Positions 1-7,502 are shown, counted from the stretch's first letter. The stretch: 39,479 bases of DNA from Clostridiaceae bacterium (GCA_012519085.1 JAAYQX010000009.1:1-39479), one strand, 5' to 3'. The notes: a model not told the origin generated them from the sequence alone. Numbers and translations: made by a program.

Positions 1-21
1 CGAGCCCCATCTGCGTCGCCA
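1..21 (+). tRNA. 3' end of a tRNA gene, cut by the window edge
   Basis: The first bases fit the end of a tRNA exactly: the last five bases of a T loop (CGAGC, 1-5), a 3' T-stem strand CCCAT (6-10), a seven-base 3' acceptor strand CTGCGTC (11-17), discriminator G18 and an encoded CCA (19-21). The anticodon lies outside the window, so the amino acid cannot be read. A G discriminator fits Asp, Asn, Glu, Gln or Ser among others. Asp is a reasonable guess because Asp-Phe tRNA pairs are common in Firmicutes, and tRNA-Phe comes next. Confidence 0.7.
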
Positions 22-48
22 AATCGCCGGTCTCATGACCGGCGATTT
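21..48 (+). other. Perfect hairpin between two tRNA genes
   Basis: An 11-bp perfect inverted repeat (AAATCGCCGGT at 21-31 and its complement at 38-48) with a 6-base loop lies between the two tRNA genes. It overlaps the final A of the upstream CCA. No run of T follows, so it is a poor intrinsic terminator on the plus strand; it may be a tRNA-precursor processing hairpin or a leaky terminator. Confidence 0.45.
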
Positions 49-51
49 ATT

Positions 52-127
52 GCCCAGATAGCTCAGTCGGTAGAGCAGTGGACTGAAAATCCACGTGTCG
101 TTGGTTCGATTCCGACTCTGGGCACCA
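52..127 (+). tRNA. tRNA-Phe (anticodon GAA)
   Basis: A complete 76-nt tRNA with encoded CCA. The acceptor stem is GCCCAGA (52-58) with TCTGGGC (117-123); the D stem is GCTC (61-64) with GAGC (73-76). The anticodon stem is GTGGA (78-82) with TCCAC (90-94), with loop CTGAAAA and anticodon GAA at 85-87. The T stem is GTTGG (100-104) with CCGAC (112-116) around loop TTCGATT. Discriminator A124 and CCA 125-127 follow. It decodes UUC/UUU. It probably shares a transcript with the tRNA that ends at 21. Confidence 0.97.
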
Positions 128-130
128 AGA

Positions 131-173
131 AAAACCGCTGACGTTAGAGCGTTTCAGCGGTTTTCGCTTTTTT
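131..173. terminator. Bidirectional intrinsic terminator after tRNA-Phe
   Basis: An 11-bp perfect stem (AAAACCGCTGA at 131-141 with its complement at 154-164) is followed by T-rich sequence (161-173) on the plus strand. On the minus strand the same stem ends in TTTT and a further TCTT. It can therefore end both the tRNA transcript and the convergent small gene at 261-464. Confidence 0.85.
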
Positions 174-260
174 ATCCAAGTGACCGTTTACTCAGGTGCA
201 ACATAACTAATTTTATTTAACAGATCAGCAGTAGTCTTTACAGCCGGTTTTTGGGTATGG

Positions 261-464
261 TTAGTTGGGGGGATTCTGGTCCTGATATTCCTCTGCCATT
301 TTCTCGCTGGCTACAGCGATTTTGTTCTCTATGTCTTGTTGTTGAATTTCTTCTTGTTGATTATTTTGTTCTGCTTGTTTTCTGTTTATTATTCTCTGCC
401 TGTGAGCATTTATGGCCATCTGAGCAGCTGCAAATATTAGAAATACTAGGATAAGATAAATCAT
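261..464 (-). CDS. Small membrane protein with a charged C-terminal helix, unknown function
   Basis: A 67-residue protein not recognised as any named family. It begins with one hydrophobic helix (about residues 2-18), followed by a very polar, Gln/Glu/Arg/Lys-rich stretch (about 20-60) that looks helical and could form a coiled coil. This is the layout of a single-pass anchor or a small regulatory subunit. An AGAGGA ribosome site lies about 11 bases before the ATG. The opposite-strand frame over the same bases has an implausible Trp/Cys-rich composition, which favours the minus strand. It is convergent with tRNA-Phe. The 465-660 stretch upstream contains no other gene that I can support. Confidence 0.5.
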   Translation of the reverse strand: MIYLILVFLIFAAAQMAINAHRQRIINRKQAEQNNQQEEIQQQDIENKIAVASEKMAEEYQDQNPPN

Positions 465-616
465 TTGAAAAAATTCCTCTCTTCTTGACCTCTTGGTGAT
501 TCCACAATGTAAATGGCGGCATCACCACACTGCTTGGGATACAGTCCATATTCTTAAAATATTATGGCATATGCTATTTCTTCTTAATGCGCTGTTTTGT
601 CATCTGTTAATAATCT

Positions 617-642
617 TTGCTAGCTTTCCGGGGGAATAGCAA
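617..642 (-). terminator. Weak hairpin after the diguanylate cyclase gene
   Basis: TTGCTA (617-622) pairs with TAGCAA (637-642), extended inward by TTCC/GGAA with a small bulge. It sits 19 bases beyond the stop codon of the minus-strand cyclase gene. No strong T run follows on the minus strand, so termination activity is uncertain. Confidence 0.3.
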
Positions 643-660
643 TATATGCCATTGAAATAG

Positions 661-1800
661 CTAACGATAGATTATCCTGTCCCGTCCTTCTCGTTTGGCA
701 CGGTAGAGGTTTTTGTCCGCGGCTTCTATAAAGCCAGAGTAAGAGATCCCCTTGACATAACTACTGAGTCCGCCTGAAATTGTGACCGGCTTACCATGGG
801 TCCAGCCATGTGACCTTATATAATCGGCAAGCGCCCGCACTTTGGGCAGTGCTTCCCTCGGGGTTTTGCCTGGAAACAGCACTACAAATTCTTCACCGCC
901 ATAGCGACCGAAAATCTCTCCTCCTGTCAGACTGGCCTTCATAATCTGAGCAATATTGAACAGGACTTCGTCACCATAATCGTGCCCGTAAGTGTCATTT
1001 ATTACTTTAAAATGGTCAATATCCAGGATGCAAAGCGTTAAGTGCGCGCCTGTGTCATAGGCATGGCGCATTTCCTCGTCTATGCTCGCTGATAGGAAGC
1101 GGCGATTATATAAGCCGGTCAGGGAATCGGTCAGCGAGAGGATCTCCAAGCGATGCACCAAGCGCGTCTTTTCATCCCGCACCCTCACATATTGTCCCAT
1201 CACTGTGTAAACTAAAATAGTATTGACCATGAAACTCATGGTCAGACCGAACGCCATATCTGAATACTGGTCGAAACGGGTGGCATACGGTATGACAATA
1301 TCCGGGAAATGGTATTCCAGCGCAATAAAGACAACCAACATGATCGTATCCGCGACTAGCATAACGGTGCGCAATGTTCCTTTGAAAACGATAGCTATAC
1401 ATATACCGGCCGTGAACATCATAGGAGGAGTGGAGCCGGTCACACCGCCTATTGTGAACCATAGAAAAGGAATTAATATAAACGCGGAGGAGCCCAAAAC
1501 AATCACGGCAGCTCCGTACCAACGATTTTTGACTATACTATAAAAAACACATGAAACGGTTGACACGAGGTACAATGAGAGTACCGGCAACGTAAATATG
1601 CCTAGGTCATTTGCAATATTATAACCGAGTCCGAATATGGCCATAAAGATACCGGCGAAAGCAGTGTACAAAAACACAAGGTGATCCAGCGGCAACTCTT
1701 TATGGTAAACTTGCTTAAGCGTTCTTTTGAGCAAACTCATCGTTGTTTGCTTAGAGGTGTTTTCCCCTTTATCTTCTATTTTTTTAAAGTCATTTTGCAT
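661..1800 (-). CDS. Membrane-bound GGDEF diguanylate cyclase
   Basis: This protein should make cyclic di-GMP from two GTP at the cytoplasmic face of the membrane. With the chosen start it has 379 residues. A hydrophobic N-terminal half (about 35-205) forms roughly six membrane segments and is probably a sensor; it does not match a named domain I can identify. The GGDEF domain covers about 223-379. The catalytic GGEEF motif is intact at 301-305, and the upstream LTDSLTGLYNRR and LDIDHFKVIND motifs are also present. The usual RxxD inhibitory site five residues before GGEEF reads TGGE, so product inhibition may be absent. The frame can be opened to a TTG at 1839, but an AAGGAGG site lies inside that extension (1811-1818), ten bases before ATG 1800, so the ATG is preferred. 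A GTG at 1806 is an alternative. Confidence 0.92.
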   Translation of the reverse strand: MQNDFKKIEDKGENTSKQTTMSLLKRTLKQVYHKELPLDHLVFLYTAFAGIFMAIFGLGYNIANDLGIFTLPVLSLYLVSTVSCVFYSIVKNRWYGAAVIVLGSSAFILIPFLWFTIGGVTGSTPPMMFTAGICIAIVFKGTLRTVMLVADTIMLVVFIALEYHFPDIVIPYATRFDQYSDMAFGLTMSFMVNTILVYTVMGQYVRVRDEKTRLVHRLEILSLTDSLTGLYNRRFLSASIDEEMRHAYDTGAHLTLCILDIDHFKVINDTYGHDYGDEVLFNIAQIMKASLTGGEIFGRYGGEEFVVLFPGKTPREALPKVRALADYIRSHGWTHGKPVTISGGLSSYVKGISYSGFIEAADKNLYRAKREGRDRIIYR

Positions 1801-1892
1801 TACCACCATATCCTCCTTGTCAGTACTACTTGGATCCAAAAAAGGGGATCGATTTCCAGTGGTTATCAGCTTATTCTCTTTGGTTGTTCTAT

Positions 1893-1927
1893 GGTTGTTT
1901 CAAAACAACCCACACTACCATATTATA
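1893..1927 (-). promoter_or_regulatory. Minus-strand -10 box with adjacent 8-bp inverted repeat
   Basis: Reading the minus strand, TATAAT lies at 1927-1922, with no good -35 at the right distance. Just downstream, where transcription would start, GGTTGTTT (1893-1900) and AAACAACC (1903-1910) form a perfect 8-bp inverted repeat with a 2-base centre. A third GGTTGTT copy lies at 1882-1888. This could be an operator for the diguanylate cyclase gene or a leader hairpin. The wider gap 1801-2133 holds this element, a direct-repeat block and a plus-strand promoter, but no gene. Confidence 0.4.
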
Positions 1928-1960
1928 CTCATTCCCGTCAAAAGATAATACGAAGTCCCT

Positions 1961-1996
1961 AATTACAGACAAAATTACAGACACCAAATTCCAGAC
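1961..1996. repeat. Three short direct repeats, AATTACAGACA type
   Basis: AATTACAGACA occurs at 1961-1971 and 1973-1983, and a degenerate copy AATTCCAGAC at 1987-1996. Spacing is 12 and 14 bases. The block lies between the divergent cyclase gene and the secreted-protein operon, about 55 bases upstream of the likely -35 of the latter. This position fits a binding site for a regulator. Confidence 0.5.
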
Positions 1997-2050
1997 TACT
2001 TGTTTCGGTGACAGAACCTTGTTTTTAGATAAGCCTACCCTAATTAGTAG

Positions 2051-2078
2051 CTGACTATTTTAAACTATGTTTTATAAT
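2051..2078 (+). promoter_or_regulatory. Likely sigma-A promoter of the secreted-protein/lipoprotein operon
   Basis: CTGACT (2051-2056) and a perfect TATAAT (2073-2078) are separated by 16 bases. The -10 ends 55 bases before the ATG at 2134. Confidence 0.5.
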
Positions 2079-2133
2079 TAAAGATAGAAAATAGAGGAGT
2101 TTGGATTAAGGATTGGAAAGGAGGTTTGACGCT

Positions 2134-2991
2134 ATGAAAAAAGCGATTAAGGTTCTTATCATCCTACTGGTGATATCGTTTTTACCGCTTGCTGTGCAAG
2201 CACAACCTGGTTCACAACCGCATCCCGATCCCTATAGTGGTGATTTAAGCAATTATGACGGCAAATGGATTATCGATGGGAAAACGGAGCAGGACACGAA
2301 TTGGACGCTGGAAATATCCGGCGATAAGTATCATTTACACAATGAATATCATGACTATAAGGGCGATATCCTCTTTACACCCGGAAATGAAAAATTAGAT
2401 ACACCGGATACCTTGTGGCTGGATTTTGATCCTGACATCCAAATTGAGGTAGTGCTTATCAATCAAGCCGGTGGTCTGATAGATATTTCCGGACAGGGTC
2501 TGTATTTTGTAAAGCCCGGCAATCGTATCGAATTTGATGAAGTGGAAGAATGGGAAAACTACTCAAAAGAAGACATGGTCGGCGATTGGGTCCTGGATTC
2601 ACTGTGGGCAATTATTGTTCAATTAGATTTTTATCTGGAATTAACCAACGAGGATATCATGCAGGGCAGCATAACAGGGGATGATCGTCTTATTTTGAGC
2701 TTTGATAACGGAATTTTGTACGAAGTATCCGAAAAGCTGGAATTTCGTGTTCCGATCACCCGTTACAGATATTGTGGCCGCTACATTTATTTTGAAAACC
2801 CGAATCCGATCGAACCTGTTGCTTACAAATTCTTGGCACATATTGTGCCTAATAGTAGTGATTTAGGTGACGCAGGACAGTTGATCATCAGTCCTTCTCC
2901 CATACCGGATATGGACGACGGTCTCGAATTAATTATGTTTCTGACCTTTTCACGCATCACAAGTGTTGATCAGACAGAAGGGAGTGAATAA
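2134..2991 (+). CDS. Secreted protein with two GxW (lipocalin-like) segments
   Basis: A 285-residue exported protein of unknown function. A signal peptide covers about residues 1-23, with likely cleavage after VQA. The mature part is rich in alternating hydrophobic/polar strands. It carries two GxW motifs, GKW (43-45) and GDW (150-152), about 107 residues apart, each opening a beta-rich block. This resembles two tandem lipocalin-like beta-barrels, but that reading is inference. The frame opens at a TTG (2113), yet GGAAAGGAGG at 2115-2124 sits nine bases before ATG 2134, which is clearly the start. The stop is three bases before the next gene, whose ribosome site lies inside this gene's end, so the two are one operon. 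It may be a periplasm-facing or surface ligand-binding partner of that lipoprotein. Confidence 0.75.
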   Translation: MKKAIKVLIILLVISFLPLAVQAQPGSQPHPDPYSGDLSNYDGKWIIDGKTEQDTNWTLEISGDKYHLHNEYHDYKGDILFTPGNEKLDTPDTLWLDFDPDIQIEVVLINQAGGLIDISGQGLYFVKPGNRIEFDEVEEWENYSKEDMVGDWVLDSLWAIIVQLDFYLELTNEDIMQGSITGDDRLILSFDNGILYEVSEKLEFRVPITRYRYCGRYIYFENPNPIEPVAYKFLAHIVPNSSDLGDAGQLIISPSPIPDMDDGLELIMFLTFSRITSVDQTEGSE

Positions 2992-2994
2992 TCA

Positions 2995-4434
2995 ATGAAA
3001 AGAGTATTTTTACTGATGCTTTCGCTACTTGTCCTCTTCAGCATGGCGGCCTGTTCTTCGTCGCAGCCGGGGAATAAAGAGACGCTGTCTGAGCATCCGG
3101 AAGGCAAAAATGCTGAAGATCCTCAGGCGGAGATTCCTGAGGAATATTGCTTAAAGACTAATATTCCAGACGATTGGCATGACCCTCTGCCTTCATCGGA
3201 ATACGCCGGTGATTTTCCCTTATTCGGCCTAGGAGCGCTGGTGGATGGCGCACAGGAGGGCGTAAGCTTACCCCAAGTCATAGATCTCTTCACCATTGAT
3301 GAACTGGAAGCGTATTTGGGCATGATCGTTTCCGTGGATGAAAACCTTTATTCTCTGGAGGGCGATGACGTTGAGCAATATTTTTTGCGTGAAACTGAAA
3401 CAGCGATACCTGAACTCTGGGATGGAAAGATAAAAATCTGGCTTAAAGACTTAGGCAATCCGGCAGGTGTATCATTTTATTTGGAGCAGCTCTACCCTAA
3501 TTCACGCGAAATAGAGGATTTGGGAGAACACGCGATCATATCTACCTCCAATACTGTTATTATCCAAGTGAAAGGTGCGGTGATTGTGGGTATCTCTGCG
3601 GAATTTAAACGCCCGGAGGATAGAGTAGCGGAACCTGCAGAAGAGAAATTTATGTTGGATTTGGCGCATTTTGTCTCTGAGAGGCTGATAGAAAAAATGT
3701 CGTCTCCCGGCCAAGCAGGTGAAACGGATACCGAAACGGGGACTGCGCAACAGGAAAACAAAAGCTTTAAGGCACTTGGGCCGGGAGAGTTCGAGGCCTA
3801 TATAGACAAACTCGATTTAATCAAGAAATATGTGGATGAGATAAATGCAGAATGTTCCGCTGCTATTAATCTAAGGCCACTCCGGTACCCTGAGTTTGAA
3901 AAAATATTGACGAATTTAGCGCAGAAAGGCGGGCCGGATGTGTTTATCACATCGCAACCTTCCTTTTATGAAGAAGCCCTAAAACAAAATTTGTTCAGTG
4001 AGGGAGTGGTTGTTGCGTATGAAACGCCGGTGATTATGGTACATGTTGGTAATCCCAAAGGAATTACGGGTTTAGCGGATCTTGCCAAGAAGGATATGAG
4101 GGTAGCGATGGCTGATCAAGACACTCCCGAGGGCCAAATGATCCGTGCTATGTTGGCAAAAGCCGGTATTACGGAGGAGGATTTCAGTGTCAGATCTCAA
4201 TATGAAGTCAACTTCGATGCAGCTATTGTTTACCGTAATGCTGTTAGCGCGAAGGAAAAAGAGGAGTATGAATTCGTGGAAATTGAACCGGACTATTTAA
4301 TTGAAAACCCCGTTTTTCTATTCGCGACCAAGTCTACCGAGCATCCTGAACTTGTTGACCAATTTACCGGCTTTATGCTCTCCGAGAGAGTGCAGCATTC
4401 GTTTGAAGTTTTTGGTTACCGACCTGTAAAATAA
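2995..4434 (+). CDS. Lipoprotein with a ModA-like solute-binding C-terminal half
   Basis: A 479-residue membrane-anchored lipoprotein. The signal peptide ends in the lipobox SMAAC with Cys20. Residues about 60-235 form a mixed alpha/beta block I do not recognise. After a polar linker (about 236-253), residues 255-479 resemble the molybdate/sulfate-type binding protein fold (ModA/WtpA, SBP_bac_11). The clearest similarity is in the second lobe: a GLADLAKKDMRVAMADQDTP-like stretch and a closing FMLSERVQHSFEVFGYRP-type helix and tail. The first-lobe oxyanion motif of ModA is not obvious. No permease or ATPase is adjacent, so the protein may sense or scavenge rather than feed a dedicated transporter. 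It is three bases downstream of the secreted-protein gene, and an intrinsic terminator follows. Confidence 0.75.
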   Translation: MKRVFLLMLSLLVLFSMAACSSSQPGNKETLSEHPEGKNAEDPQAEIPEEYCLKTNIPDDWHDPLPSSEYAGDFPLFGLGALVDGAQEGVSLPQVIDLFTIDELEAYLGMIVSVDENLYSLEGDDVEQYFLRETETAIPELWDGKIKIWLKDLGNPAGVSFYLEQLYPNSREIEDLGEHAIISTSNTVIIQVKGAVIVGISAEFKRPEDRVAEPAEEKFMLDLAHFVSERLIEKMSSPGQAGETDTETGTAQQENKSFKALGPGEFEAYIDKLDLIKKYVDEINAECSAAINLRPLRYPEFEKILTNLAQKGGPDVFITSQPSFYEEALKQNLFSEGVVVAYETPVIMVHVGNPKGITGLADLAKKDMRVAMADQDTPEGQMIRAMLAKAGITEEDFSVRSQYEVNFDAAIVYRNAVSAKEKEEYEFVEIEPDYLIENPVFLFATKSTEHPELVDQFTGFMLSERVQHSFEVFGYRPVK

Positions 4435-4475
4435 GGTTCTTAAAAACAGTATAAGTCTAGTAAAACAAAGTTAAT

Positions 4476-4524
4476 AAAGGTGGTGTTTCTTATTTGAGTA
4501 TCAAATCGAGAACGCCACCTTTTT
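4476..4524 (+). terminator. Intrinsic terminator of the lipoprotein operon
   Basis: A 12-bp stem, 4476-4487 with 4511-4522 (one G:U pair), encloses a second perfect 6-bp stem ATTTGA/TCAAAT (4492-4497, 4501-4506). It ends in a TTTTT run. It begins about 40 bases after the stop at 4434. The remaining gap to 4744 holds only the phn promoter region. Confidence 0.85.
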
Positions 4525-4628
4525 AGTTTGTGACGATCAATATTTAATCAGTTAGCAATGGTCATTAGAAATATATTTGCCAATAATTCATCTTCAGTTA
4601 ACGCTAATTTTGTTAAGGAAATATCATG

Positions 4629-4656
4629 TTGAACATAGTCTTTTAACGCATATTTT
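4629..4656 (+). promoter_or_regulatory. Likely promoter of the phosphonate operon
   Basis: TTGAAC (4629-4634) and TATTTT (4651-4656) are spaced by 16 bases. The heptamer TTAACGC occurs upstream at 4598-4604 and again inside the spacer at 4643-4649. TTAAC/GTTAA also form an imperfect inverted pair at 4598-4602 and 4612-4616. TTAACA-like repeats are the type of site bound by PhoP in Bacillus, so phosphate control is possible but unproven. Another TATAAT lies at 4691-4696 without a fitting -35. Confidence 0.4.
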
Positions 4657-4744
4657 ACTCAAATATGATTAGAGTCCAACCCGGCAATTTTATAATCGAG
4701 TTGGTAATCAATCCTGTAACAAATTAGAAAGGGGATGATGGGAA

Positions 4745-5887
4745 ATGCAAAAAAGTAAGATTTCAAAAATAATTTCGTCACTTCTGCTCGTGGCTATTTC
4801 TATTATGGTAGTAGGTATAGTCGCTTGCGATTCAAACAAAACCGAAAGCACTACCGCAGCTAAAAACGCGGAAGCTGACAATACTACTGCGGCCCAAAAT
4901 GCGGAAGCTGACAATACTACCGCAGCCGAGGAGACGGAAGAGCCAAAAGCGAACACAAAGCCAATTGTTGTAACTTGGTATCCGAATGAATCATCTAATA
5001 CTCATGATGAGGTACGTGCGGAAGTCGGTAAATTAATTAAACAGGCTACCGGCAGAGAGGTCGAGCACAAATTGACGACCGACTATACGATAGCCATTGA
5101 AGCAATCGCGAGCGGATCGGCGGATATCGCCATTGCGATGGGCGCAGTCGGTTATATAGAGGCAAAGGAGCGTAATCCGGAGATTGATGTTCTCTTTGTC
5201 AACAGCGACGAGAATTGGAAATTAGATGGGGCCAAGTATTTTGCCTGGCTATGCGTGCCCGCAGAGGAGGCAGACCAATATAAAAGTGGAGATACTTACT
5301 CCATTGACAATATAAAAGGAAAGAAAATGTCCTTTGTATCCAACAGTTCTACCTCCGGGTTCAGAGTTCCTACTACCTCAATAATTTCTCATTTTGCGAG
5401 TGATAACTTGGATGAAGACAAATTGATTGAAGGCGGTCCCGACATGTTCTTCAGCGAAGTATTCTTCGGCGGTTCTCACCAAGGCTCAGCTGTCAATTTG
5501 CTCAGCGGCAATGTTGATGTTGCAGCTTTCTGCGATATTGAAGTGCAGCCCTATGTTGAAGCCAAAACCGGAGATGAAAGCACAGTCGGTTCGGTTTATA
5601 CCGTAAGGGAAGGTGCCGATGCCCCCTTTGACCAATATGTGGGAAGAGACTTCACCATTATAGCGTCCACTCCTGTTTTTAACGGTCCCAATGTGTATAA
5701 TCCTAAAAATTTGAGTGCTGAGGAAATAAAAGCGATTCAAGATTTGTTTACTTCGGAAGAAGTTGCAAACAACAAGGTGCTGTTTTATGACGACAGCGTC
5801 GAAGGTGCGGTGGGATTGTATAAAAAATCTAAAAGTTATGGGTTTGTTCTCACGAGTGATTCATGGTACGACCCGTATAGAAAATAA
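4745..5887 (+). CDS. phnD: Phosphonate ABC transporter, substrate-binding lipoprotein
   Basis: This is the extracytoplasmic binding protein that delivers phosphonates to the PhnCE transporter. It has 380 residues. The lipobox is GIVAC with Cys28, so it is membrane-anchored as expected in a Gram-positive cell. Residues about 31-70 are a low-complexity Thr/Ala/Glu/Asn linker with a tandem repeat. The PhnD-type binding domain fills about 73-380. It contains the STSGFRVP segment (202-209), corresponding to the Ser-Thr-Ser phosphonate contact region, and the later SHQGSAVNLLSGNVDVAAF segment typical of the family. A GAAAGGGGATGATGGG region precedes ATG 4745. It is the first gene of a six-gene operon; phnC starts 18 bases after its stop. 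Confidence 0.92.
   Translation: MQKSKISKIISSLLLVAISIMVVGIVACDSNKTESTTAAKNAEADNTTAAQNAEADNTTAAEETEEPKANTKPIVVTWYPNESSNTHDEVRAEVGKLIKQATGREVEHKLTTDYTIAIEAIASGSADIAIAMGAVGYIEAKERNPEIDVLFVNSDENWKLDGAKYFAWLCVPAEEADQYKSGDTYSIDNIKGKKMSFVSNSSTSGFRVPTTSIISHFASDNLDEDKLIEGGPDMFFSEVFFGGSHQGSAVNLLSGNVDVAAFCDIEVQPYVEAKTGDESTVGSVYTVREGADAPFDQYVGRDFTIIASTPVFNGPNVYNPKNLSAEEIKAIQDLFTSEEVANNKVLFYDDSVEGAVGLYKKSKSYGFVLTSDSWYDPYRK
4850..4930 (+). repeat. 33-bp tandem repeat in the PhnD linker
   Basis: Two 33-bp units (4850-4882 and 4883-4915) and a partial third (4916 to about 4930) encode repeats of the type TTAA-x-NAEADN just after the lipidated cysteine. The copies differ at only a few, mostly synonymous, positions. 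This points to duplication and makes linker length prone to change by slippage or recombination. Confidence 0.85.
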
Positions 5888-5905
5888 ATTAGAAGACATT
5901 GATAA

Positions 5906-6676
5906 ATGCCTATCTTAGAATTTAAAAATGTAAGCAAAGTATATAACAATATTACGAAAGCACTAACAGATATTTCCTTCTCGGTATACGAGGGTGAGTT
6001 CGTCTCTATTATCGGCCCCTCCGGTTCAGGCAAATCGACCATCCTGCGTTGCATCAACAGACTTGTTGATGTAACGCAGGGGTCAATTATATTTGACGGC
6101 CATGACATCAATAAAGCGGATAAAAAAGAGATACGCCAAGTGCGCAAGAAGGCGGGCATGATCTTTCAGCATTACAATCTTGTAGATCGCCTTAGTGTCA
6201 TTGAAAATGTTTTGCACGGACGGCTTGGTTATAAGTCTGTTATGAGTGGTGTTATTGGCCATTATACTGAAGAAGAGAAGGAAAAAGCCTTTCAGATTCT
6301 CGCAATGCTCGGACTTACGGAACAGGCATATAAGCGATGTGATGAGTTGTCAGGCGGCCAAAAGCAACGAGTGGGCATCGCACGCTCTCTCATGCAGGAA
6401 CCAAGACTGATTTTATGCGATGAGCCTATCGCATCTCTGGACCCCAGCTCATCCAAGATTATCATGGATCATTTAAGCGATATCAATGAAACGATGAAGA
6501 TTACCTGCATTGCTAATTTGCATCAGGTTGACGTCGCGTTGAAATACGCCAAAAGGATTATTGGTATCACCGCCGGACAAATAGTATATGATGGTCCGCC
6601 CGAAAAGCTGACCAGATCGAAAATCTATGAAATCTATCAATCGGACGAAGGCGAATTAATTACGGATGTCAAGTAA
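5906..6676 (+). CDS. phnC: Phosphonate ABC transporter ATP-binding protein
   Basis: The cytoplasmic ATPase that powers phosphonate import. It has 256 residues, normal for PhnC. Walker A is GPSGSGKST (37-45), the Q-loop is in MIFQHYNLVDRLSV (about 85-98), the ABC signature is LSGGQKQR (148-155), and Walker B is LILCDEP (168-174) followed by the ASLDP D-loop. The GRLGYKSVMSG region after the Q-loop is typical of PhnC. Its ribosome site is weak (AGAAGA), suggesting translation linked to phnD. Its last 11 bases overlap the start of the first permease gene. Confidence 0.95.
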   Translation: MPILEFKNVSKVYNNITKALTDISFSVYEGEFVSIIGPSGSGKSTILRCINRLVDVTQGSIIFDGHDINKADKKEIRQVRKKAGMIFQHYNLVDRLSVIENVLHGRLGYKSVMSGVIGHYTEEEKEKAFQILAMLGLTEQAYKRCDELSGGQKQRVGIARSLMQEPRLILCDEPIASLDPSSSKIIMDHLSDINETMKITCIANLHQVDVALKYAKRIIGITAGQIVYDGPPEKLTRSKIYEIYQSDEGELITDVK

Positions 6677-7502
6677 GCAAATGGATAAAACAACAGAAAA
6701 AGCACCCAGACCAAATAATCAAACATCCGTGTTTGTACAGAGAAAACGCACATTTACCTTGGCATTTCTTGGCGTGGCTGCGCTTTTTGTGGTATCCGCC
6801 GTTGTCACCAATTATGAAATCATTGGTGGTCTGGAATCGATTCCCAAAGCTGTCATCTGGATGGCCCAACATTTTGTTCCTAATGCCAAGGCATGGTCAA
6901 GACTCCCTTATATACTTTCCAAATTAGTAGAAACCGCGCTTGTATCGGTAGCTGTCACTGTGTGTGCTGCCATATGTGCGTTCTTCTTTAGTTTACTAGG
7001 AACAAAAACTACGAGAACGGCTCCCTGGATTGCAAGAATAGTCAGGATTATTGCAGCGTTTTTCAGAAATGTACCGGATGTAGTCTGGGCCATACTTTTG
7101 TTATTCTCTTTTGGCCAAAATATCCTAACAGGATTTTTTGCCTTATTTTTTTCCACTTTCGGTATGTTGACGCGGACATTTATTGAAACCATAGATGAGG
7201 TCAGCGCATCCTGTGTGGAAGCACTGTATGCCACGGGCGCTACCTCACTTCAAACAGTATTTAACGGTGTCATCCCCTCGTCACTGCCCGAAATAGTTTC
7301 CTGGGTTTTGTATATGATCGAAACAAATATCCGTTCATCTACATTGATCGGCATACTTACGGCAACAGGAATTGGCTATTTGTTCGATCTTTACTACAAG
7401 CGTATGGATTACAGTTCAGCAAGCCTCGTCGTCATTTCTATTGTGATACTGGTTATCGCTATAGAGATACTGTCGAATAAAATCAGAAAGGTGATTATGT
7501 AA
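6666..7502 (+). CDS. phnE: Phosphonate ABC transporter permease (first copy)
   Basis: An integral membrane permease of the PhnE family, 278 residues. About six membrane helices follow a polar N-terminus of about 28 residues. The EAA loop that contacts PhnC reads VEALYATGATSLQTVF...IPSSLPE (about 184-210). The FFRNVPDVVWAILL stretch (about 132-145) is a PhnE hallmark. ATG 6666 overlaps phnC; a second ATG at 6681 is possible. The stop and the start of the next permease share one base (TAATG), so the two permeases are translationally coupled. They most likely form a heterodimeric channel. Confidence 0.93.
   Translation: MSSKQMDKTTEKAPRPNNQTSVFVQRKRTFTLAFLGVAALFVVSAVVTNYEIIGGLESIPKAVIWMAQHFVPNAKAWSRLPYILSKLVETALVSVAVTVCAAICAFFFSLLGTKTTRTAPWIARIVRIIAAFFRNVPDVVWAILLLFSFGQNILTGFFALFFSTFGMLTRTFIETIDEVSASCVEALYATGATSLQTVFNGVIPSSLPEIVSWVLYMIETNIRSSTLIGILTATGIGYLFDLYYKRMDYSSASLVVISIVILVIAIEILSNKIRKVIM

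Noticed and set aside
52-127. Attachment site for an integrated element at tRNA-Phe
   Set aside because: I saw no second copy of the tRNA 3' end and no integrase gene in the window.
251-454. Plus-strand 67-residue frame over the small membrane protein
   Set aside because: Composition is implausible (many Cys, Trp, Leu), no ribosome site is seen, and it is antisense to a more protein-like frame.
3492-3761. Antisense frames within the ModA-like lipoprotein gene
   Set aside because: They are shadows of the plus-strand codons, with no ribosome site or recognisable domain.
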